A stretch of DNA of 38,665 nucleotides, taken from assembly GCA_964553035.1 (NCBI GenBank), contig CAZKJH010000019.1, forward strand, positions 1 to 38,665, read 5' to 3'. Position 1 is the stretch's first letter. The number at the start of each line of letters is the position of its first letter. The position numbers and the translations under genes were made by a program. The notes under the pieces are model-generated. The model had not been told where the DNA came from and did no database searches. It saw only the letters and a list, made by a program, of their open reading frames with translations. This DNA comes from JBBQIY01 sp964553035. Its GTDB lineage: Bacteria > Verrucomicrobiota > Kiritimatiellia > RFP12 > UBA3636. Positions 33,805 to 38,665 of this stretch are shown here, piece after piece.

Positions 33805-34545
33805 ATGAAATTAGAGAATCGTGTCGCTATCATCACAGGCGCAGCCAATGGCATCGGCAAGGCCACGGCCCTGATGTTTGCAAAAGAAGGCGCAAAAGTC
33901 GCGCTACTCGACCTGAAGCAGGAAAAAGTCGAAGAGGTGGCTGAAACCATCCGCGCCACAGGAGGAACTGCCCTGCCCTTTGCCGTCGATATCGGCAAGA
34001 GCTCCGAGGTGAAAACCGCTTTCAGTAACATCCTTACGACTTTCGGCCAGATCGACATCCTAGTCAACTGCGCAGGTGTCGGCTGGCATAAACTCTCCCC
34101 TTTCAAAGACATGTCAGAAAAGGATTGGGAGTGGATCCTTGATATCAACATCAAGGGTACGTTGTCTGCCACCCATGCCGTGCTGGATCATATGATCGGC
34201 CGGGAATACGGGCGGATTATCAATGTTGCCTCCATCGCAGCAAAAGTCGGAATCCCACAACTCGCAGCTTATGCTGCCAGCAAGGGCGCGATTATTTCCT
34301 TTACCAAATCACTGGCGATGGAACTGGGATCGCACAACATAACCGTCAACAGCGTTTCACCTGGTCTTGTCGCACAAGACGAAGCGTTGTATCCCTCAAA
34401 CGGCACCTTCCTCGGACGCAAGGGGAAACCGAGCGAGATGGCGGCGGTCATCGCATTCTTGGCTTCTGACGAAGCCTCATTCGTAACTGGAGCCGATTAC
34501 CTTGTCGACGGCGGCCGCACGCTCGGGCCTCGCGGCGTGTCTTGA
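33805..34545 (+). CDS. SDR-family NAD(P)-dependent oxidoreductase (FabG-like)
   Basis: 246 aa classical short-chain dehydrogenase; ATAGGAAA precedes ATG 33805. TGAANGIG cofactor loop at residues 12-19, acidic residue at strand 2 end (LLDLKQ, which favours NAD), VDI at 72-74, NCAG at 90-93, INVASIAAK with the catalytic Ser region, YAASK (Tyr and Lys) at about 153-157, and TVNSVSPGLV. The C-terminus TGADYLVDGGRTLGP is typical. It oxidises or reduces a secondary alcohol, probably on a polyol or hydroxy acid, given its partner gene upstream. It ends 98 bases before the convergent larE gene; no terminator is obvious. Confidence 0.88.
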   Translation: MKLENRVAIITGAANGIGKATALMFAKEGAKVALLDLKQEKVEEVAETIRATGGTALPFAVDIGKSSEVKTAFSNILTTFGQIDILVNCAGVGWHKLSPFKDMSEKDWEWILDINIKGTLSATHAVLDHMIGREYGRIINVASIAAKVGIPQLAAYAASKGAIISFTKSLAMELGSHNITVNSVSPGLVAQDEALYPSNGTFLGRKGKPSEMAAVIAFLASDEASFVTGADYLVDGGRTLGPRGVS

Positions 34546-34643
34546 ACAATTCAAGAACTTGCCTGCCGTATGCGAATTCTTGGTCGCGTACATTAGCTCA
34601 ATTCAACAAAGTATGCGGACGCGCCGCACAGCAGGCGAACTCC

Positions 34644-35453
34644 TCAAATCGGAATGCCGACATCCATGCTACCGGAGCGGAACCCTTCAAGATCGAGGGT
34701 GACATAGTTAAAACCAAGTGCCTTCAGAGCTTCTACAAGCTCTACACGCTTTTTAAGCGCAACGGACAAGAGCGATTCATCAAGTTCGATACGAGCAATT
34801 GCCCCATGAACCCTAAGTCGGATGCTGCCAGTCGAGCCAAGAAGCTGATTTAAGACCTTCTCTCCTTCTAAAACGCGTCGTATCGCTTCCGGTGTTATCA
34901 CCGTTTCGTATGGGAATCGCGTGGCAAGGCAAGGTGCTGATGGCTTTGAGGCTACGGAAAGTCCTAAATCCCGAGCCATCGCGCGGATATCCGTTTTACA
35001 GATGCCGAGCGCCTCAAGCGGCGAGGCAACGCCAAACTCCTTCAGCGCACGTCGTCCCGGCCGATACACATGTACATCATCGCCATGAGTCCCGTCCACT
35101 AAAGTCTTGAGACCCTTTTGGGTCGCTAATTCTCTGAGCTTTCCGAAAATGTGGCTTTTGCACAGATAGCACCGATCGGGGGGATTCGTACTGATTCCCT
35201 GAATTTGAAGCGGATCAAATTCAAGCACAGCGAGACTGGCACCAAGGGATCCTGCAAGATGCTCAGCATCTGTTCGCTCCTCCCCCGTTTGAAAAACAGA
35301 GTGGAAGAATACAGCCAATAACGGAAAATCAGACTCTTTTTGGAGTTGCGTTAAAACCGCAAGCAATAAGGTGCTGTCGACACCGCCAGAAAAGGCAAGG
35401 GCAATTCCCTCCGGCGCAAATTGCCGCAAATAATCTTTAAGCCGGTCAATCAT
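34644..35453 (-). CDS. larE: LarE, ATP-dependent sacrificial sulfur transferase
   Basis: 269 aa PP-loop protein of the LarE family. The ATP-binding SGGVDST lies at residues 20-26. Then come LGASLAVLEFDPLQI, NPPDRCYLCKSHIFGKLREL (CxxC) and SPLEALGICKTDIRAMARDLGL with SAPCLATRFPYE, the region that holds the conserved Cys donating sulfur in the family. LarE adenylates and converts the pyridinium dicarboxylate mononucleotide made by LarB into its thio form, the step before nickel insertion. It overlaps larC by ATGA and is the last gene of the cbiM-larB-larC-larE operon. Several Cys suggest either a sacrificial Cys or an iron-sulfur version; I cannot decide. Confidence 0.93.
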   Translation of the reverse strand: MIDRLKDYLRQFAPEGIALAFSGGVDSTLLLAVLTQLQKESDFPLLAVFFHSVFQTGEERTDAEHLAGSLGASLAVLEFDPLQIQGISTNPPDRCYLCKSHIFGKLRELATQKGLKTLVDGTHGDDVHVYRPGRRALKEFGVASPLEALGICKTDIRAMARDLGLSVASKPSAPCLATRFPYETVITPEAIRRVLEGEKVLNQLLGSTGSIRLRVHGAIARIELDESLLSVALKKRVELVEALKALGFNYVTLDLEGFRSGSMDVGIPI

Positions 35454-36802
35454 GTTGCAGCACTTGCTTTAGCTTGATCGAAAACCGTCTTGAAGTCAAC
35501 GCCACTCACCTTCGAAACCGCCTTCACGCTCTCATACTCCGGATAATAAAAAACGCTACCATCCCATGAACATTTTTTGACTTCAACCTTGCCGAATGGC
35601 AAGTCAACCGAAACGCTTTCGCGCTTCAAGCAGATCCGCTGGACGGGGAATTTTCGAAGCCCGATCGTCGTCGTATTTCTGAAAACGGCATCTTCAACTT
35701 GCACGAGTTTATCTTCGGAAACAATGATGCGCAAGATATAGGCGGGACGTGACTTTTTCATATAGCACGGTACGTAATGAACATCCTTCGCACCGGCTGA
35801 TAAAAGAGCCTCCATCGCAAAGCCAAGTTGCTCGCCCGTCGCATCATCGATATTGCTCTCGATAACCCAAACTCGCTCTGTATCGATTTCCACGCTGATC
35901 AACATGCTTCTCAATAAGTTCGGGAACCCGAAATCGCGCTTACCAAGTCCTTTCCCGATCTTTTCAATGACGAACTGCTCAGGAAGCGATGTCTGAGTGC
36001 GAAGCGCAGCGACGATGGCAATGCCGGTTGGCGTGACCATCTCGCCCTTCGCATTCCCAATACGAAGCGGTATGGCATAGCGCACGGCAATCTCTGCAAC
36101 AGCAGGAACGGGAACGGGAAGATCGCCATGCTGACAGCGAACCAGACCCGTGCCCTCTGAAAGTCCCGTCACCACGCACTCATCAATACCGAGATCATCG
36201 ATGCAGACGGCAGCGGCGACAATGTCCACGATTGAATCGATGGCACCGACTTCGTGGAAGTGAACTTCGTCAATTGGCTTGCCGTGCGCCTTCGCCTCAG
36301 CCTCAGCCACAATTAGAAATATTTTCTTGGCCAACGTGCGCGCTTTATCCGACATGTCCCCACGATCAATAACCTCATAAACATCAGCCAGATTCCGGTG
36401 CTCATGTTGATGTGGTTCATGCGCATGAACATGACCGTGTTCGGCTTTACCATGCGAATGCTCGTGGTGTTGCTCGTGTTCGTGACCATGATGATGCTCA
36501 TGGGCAGATGCCTGGGTGTGATGCGCGTGGATGTGATCGTCGTGGGAATGCTCGTCGGCGGCAGAGGCATCGGCATGATGAGCGTGATGATGTCCCTCCT
36601 GCGCTAGAACGACATCGAAGTTGCAACCTTCCATGCCGTATGAAAGACCCTGGGTCACTTGGTACGTAAAACCTTCCAACTGGAGGCTGGTCAGGACGCG
36701 ATCCAGTTTTTCGCGACTCGCACCGAGATCGAGCAGTGAAGCCACCGTCATATCGCCACTGATTCCAGAAGCGCATTCAAGATAAAGCATTTTCTTTTTC
36801 AT
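35450..36802 (-). CDS. larC: LarC, nickel-insertion protein, uninterrupted, with His-rich region
   Basis: 450 aa. Starts LYLECASGISGDMTVASLLDLGA, the LarC signature. A region of about 65 residues (71-135) contains 28 His in HxH and HHxH patterns, then a conserved core (VHFHEVGAIDSIVDIVAAAVCIDDLGID; GTGLVRCQHGDLPVPVPAV; EMVTPTGIAIVAAL; WVIESNIDDATGEQLGFAMEALLSAGAKDVHYVPCYMKKSRP). LarC inserts nickel into the thiolated cofactor in a CTP-dependent reaction. In Lactobacillus plantarum the gene is split by a programmed frameshift; here it is a single frame. The His-rich part probably stores or captures nickel. It overlaps larB by ATGA (36799-36802) and larE by ATGA. Confidence 0.94.
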   Translation of the reverse strand: MKKKMLYLECASGISGDMTVASLLDLGASREKLDRVLTSLQLEGFTYQVTQGLSYGMEGCNFDVVLAQEGHHHAHHADASAADEHSHDDHIHAHHTQASAHEHHHGHEHEQHHEHSHGKAEHGHVHAHEPHQHEHRNLADVYEVIDRGDMSDKARTLAKKIFLIVAEAEAKAHGKPIDEVHFHEVGAIDSIVDIVAAAVCIDDLGIDECVVTGLSEGTGLVRCQHGDLPVPVPAVAEIAVRYAIPLRIGNAKGEMVTPTGIAIVAALRTQTSLPEQFVIEKIGKGLGKRDFGFPNLLRSMLISVEIDTERVWVIESNIDDATGEQLGFAMEALLSAGAKDVHYVPCYMKKSRPAYILRIIVSEDKLVQVEDAVFRNTTTIGLRKFPVQRICLKRESVSVDLPFGKVEVKKCSWDGSVFYYPEYESVKAVSKVSGVDFKTVFDQAKASAAT

Positions 36803-37551
36803 CGTCTCCTCTCGACTAACCGGTTGATCTGCGCAGCAAGATAGCCTGCACCGAATCCGTTATCAATGTTCACTACGGACATCCCTTCCGCACACGAATT
36901 GAGCATGGTCAGAAGTGGGGCAAGACCATCGAAAGACGCCCCGTAACCGACGGAGGTTGGCACTGCAATAACCGGTACATCGACGAGACCTGCGACCACG
37001 CCGCCTAACGCTCCTTCCATGCCCGCAACAGCAATGACGGCATTCGCTTTTCTGATTTCATCAACTTTCGACAACAGCCGATGAATACCAGCAACGCCCA
37101 CATCGTAATGACGTTGTACAATAGCTCCAAAGAATTCCGCCGTCTGCGCCGCCTCTTCTGCGACCGGCATATCAGCCGTACCACCTGTACACACGGCCAC
37201 GTTACCGATTGGAGGAATTGCTTCTCCGCTCCTCTGCACCAACAACCGCGAACAGGTGTCGTACTGGACATCAAGCTGATTTCCTAAAAGATAAGCGTAC
37301 TGCCCTGGAGAGCAACGGCTGCCGAGTACGGCGCGACCGTTGTCACGGAATGCTTGTAAAATTTTGAGAAGCTGCGGGTTTGTCTTGCCAGGACAATACA
37401 CAACCTCTCCAAAGCCTCGCCGGAGTTCTCGCTGGAAGTCAAGTTTCGCAAAACCCAGATCTTCGTAAGCCGGGGCTTTTAATTTTGCTACGGCAGCTTC
37501 GGATGAAAGACTGCCGTCGAGCAAGGCCTTAAGAATGGCCTCAACCTGCAT
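36799..37551 (-). CDS. larB: LarB, pyridinium-3,5-biscarboxylic acid mononucleotide synthase
   Basis: 250 aa. N-terminal helical part (ILKALLDGSLSSEAAVAKLK) and a PurE-like core: GEVVYCPGKTNPQLLKIL, VAVCTGGTADMPVAEEAAQTAEFFG, YDVGVAGIHRLLSKVDEI, VIAVAGMEGALGGVVAGLVDVPVIAVPTSVGYGAS and MLNSCAEGMSVVNIDNGFGAGY. It carboxylates nicotinic acid adenine dinucleotide and cleaves it, beginning the nickel-pincer cofactor pathway. The start codon shares its A with the stop of the upstream cbiM (TAATG), so translation is coupled. No lactate racemase gene (larA) accompanies it in this window. Confidence 0.94.
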   Translation of the reverse strand: MQVEAILKALLDGSLSSEAAVAKLKAPAYEDLGFAKLDFQRELRRGFGEVVYCPGKTNPQLLKILQAFRDNGRAVLGSRCSPGQYAYLLGNQLDVQYDTCSRLLVQRSGEAIPPIGNVAVCTGGTADMPVAEEAAQTAEFFGAIVQRHYDVGVAGIHRLLSKVDEIRKANAVIAVAGMEGALGGVVAGLVDVPVIAVPTSVGYGASFDGLAPLLTMLNSCAEGMSVVNIDNGFGAGYLAAQINRLVERRR

Positions 37552-38441
37552 TAGGCCTTAGTCCTTCTTGCAAAGGGCAGCGCGAAAGCGAAAGCAATTA
37601 CCAATACAACTGCAACACCAATGGCACCGGCAAAGCCTGCGGAGAGGAGTCCGTTCGAAATGCTTCCAACCACGTAATCGGGCAATGGGGCATGGGTGAA
37701 GGCCGGAGCGCTAGGAAGAAGGTGAAAACGATCCATTGTCCACTCAAAGGCATCAGGGAAGGCTGATGCAAAAGGTGCTGCAGCGACACAGGCAACAATC
37801 AGCCCAGAGAGAACTGCGTAGGCACTTCTTGAAGCAGTCTTTTCACTTGTGAAAGCACAGGCTTTAACCAGTACTACCGTTGCGAAACCTTCAACGATGG
37901 CAAGCACGGCATGCACGGCAACGAGTGTTCCAAGGGCTGAAGCTGTCGCCTTACCCGATACTGCCAACTGAACGCAAAGGGCAAGAACCGCAAGTTCAAC
38001 AGAGACCGCTGCCGCAATACCCGTTGCCAAATCGCGATTGACGTTGCGACCGATCAGTGTCTGCCGGATAAGTCCGCCAGCGCCAGCACCGATGATCGCC
38101 ATGTTCAGGATATTGGCTCCCAGCATCATCAGGCCGCCATCTGCAAACAAAAGCGTCTGGATGGTGAGAACGAGTGCCAGCGACAGAATGCCTGCGGGGA
38201 TCCCGAGAATGGAAGCTGCAAAAACACCTGCGATCAGATGGCCGGAGATACCATCGAAGATCGGATAGTTGAGCATCTGAAGCCCGAAAACAGTTGCACT
38301 CACTAAGGCGAAGCGACCTGCTGCCGGAGCTAATTTCTTAAATTTGACGATTAAGGCGGCGGCCGTACCAACACCTGCGATAGCAACGGCTGCCGTTATT
38401 GGACAAATGGGGCCAACAAGCATTTCAGTAGGGACGTGCAT
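37551..38441 (-). CDS. cbiM: CbiM-type energy-coupling factor permease, nickel/cobalt uptake
   Basis: 296 aa with about eight hydrophobic segments. The N-terminus MHVPTEML keeps the Met-His start that chelates metal in CbiM/NikM proteins. The core LNYPIFDGISGHLIAGVFAASILG then LFADGGLMMLGANILNMAIIGAGAG is diagnostic. A C-terminal extension with HAPLPDYVVGSISNGLLSAGFAGAIGVAVVLVIAFAFAL corresponds to the CbiN/NikN-like second unit found fused in some families. Known: supplies Ni2+ or Co2+ through an ECF transporter; the ATPase and CbiQ are not in the window. Context with larBCE points to nickel. CGGAG lies 9 bases upstream of its ATG, and the upstream region 38442-38613 is AT-rich and probably holds the operon promoter. 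Confidence 0.9.
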   Translation of the reverse strand: MHVPTEMLVGPICPITAAVAIAGVGTAAALIVKFKKLAPAAGRFALVSATVFGLQMLNYPIFDGISGHLIAGVFAASILGIPAGILSLALVLTIQTLLFADGGLMMLGANILNMAIIGAGAGGLIRQTLIGRNVNRDLATGIAAAVSVELAVLALCVQLAVSGKATASALGTLVAVHAVLAIVEGFATVVLVKACAFTSEKTASRSAYAVLSGLIVACVAAAPFASAFPDAFEWTMDRFHLLPSAPAFTHAPLPDYVVGSISNGLLSAGFAGAIGVAVVLVIAFAFALPFARRTKA

Positions 38442-38613
38442 TTTTTGATCTCCGAACTAGGTCTCGTAAAAAGACGGTTATAGTTGAAACAATTAATTCT
38501 TTGTGTTTTGTTATCCATGCACATAAAGAAGTACACGGAGAGTGAAGTTTTATCTTCAATGCCCTGAAGTATACTAATTCATCGGTAAATATTCAATCAA
38601 AACAGGAATGTTT

Positions 38614-38665
38614 CAGCAATTCTAATTATGGTCACAACTCATGGATACGGCGCGCTCGGAGATCG
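38614..38665. mobile_element. Non-autonomous element, family CAGCAATTCTAATTAT, copy 3 (cut by the window end)
   Basis: Begins CAGCAATTCTAATTATGG, then continues as the exact reverse complement of the right part of copy 2 (TCACAACTCATGGATACGGC and CGCTCGGAGATCG) up to the last base. Thus 52 bases of the two copies agree with no visible mismatch. The 172 bases between cbiM and this element show no gene. Confidence 0.87.

Noticed and set aside
34542..34853. 103-codon ORF between the SDR and larE
   Set aside because: Most of it lies opposite larE coding sequence and the rest shows no family resemblance.
36398..36669. Met/Val-rich small ORFs opposite the LarC His-rich region
   Set aside because: They are the complement of CAT/CAC His codons, which read as ATG/GTG, so the composition is an artefact.

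Overview
The window looks like chromosomal DNA of an uncultured anaerobic PVC-group bacterium, most likely Kiritimatiellota or Lentisphaerae. This is an inference from gene content: DUF4838 protein, choice-of-anchor-Q and other beta-helix proteins, LamG-type glycosidase, GH2, Gfo/Idh/MocA oxidoreductases and many short palindromic intergenic repeats. No rRNA, tRNA or CRISPR array was seen.

Layout. (1) 1-3.7 kb: palindromic repeats and two different nucleotidyltransferase toxin-antitoxin pairs, AbiEi/AbiEii and DUF6922/NTase. The first has a readable promoter with an overlapping palindromic operator. (2) 3.7-13.0 kb: a decaying duplicated locus for exported proteins. A TPR gene, a large Gly/Asp-rich exported protein and a small exported partner form a block that occurs once nearly complete (6.6-12.5 kb), once as a broken paralogue (3.7-6.3 kb) and once as a TPR-tail remnant (12.8-13.0 kb). 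The broken copy has an amber codon where the paralogue has Trp, and a 126-bp insertion whose removal restores the frame. (3) 13.1-20.7 kb: a neutral-ceramidase-like hydrolase, then a leftward GNAT/DUF4838/glycosyltransferase-TPR operon. (4) 20.9-32.4 kb: carbohydrate genes: a beta-helix protein, a Gfo/Idh/MocA oxidoreductase, a GH2 protein lacking the usual acid/base Glu, a 1293-aa LamG/glycosidase-like protein and a secreted beta-helix protein. (5) 32.7-34.5 kb: a truncated Gfo/Idh/MocA gene, a type I dehydroquinate-dehydratase-like gene and an SDR. (6) 34.6-38.4 kb: a tightly coupled leftward operon cbiM-larB-larC-larE for nickel uptake and nickel-pincer cofactor synthesis; larA is not in the window.

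Small non-autonomous elements are a main theme. A family with termini starting CAGCAATTCTAATTAT occurs three times; two complete copies carry 9- or 10-bp target duplications, and the third runs off the right end. The strongest candidate for something undescribed is the 3.7-13 kb block: exported proteins with a shared N-terminal half, unrelated C-terminal halves and different small exported partners, accompanied by repeated 3-prime tails of the upstream gene. That is how polymorphic effector cassettes look, but function cannot be proven from sequence alone.
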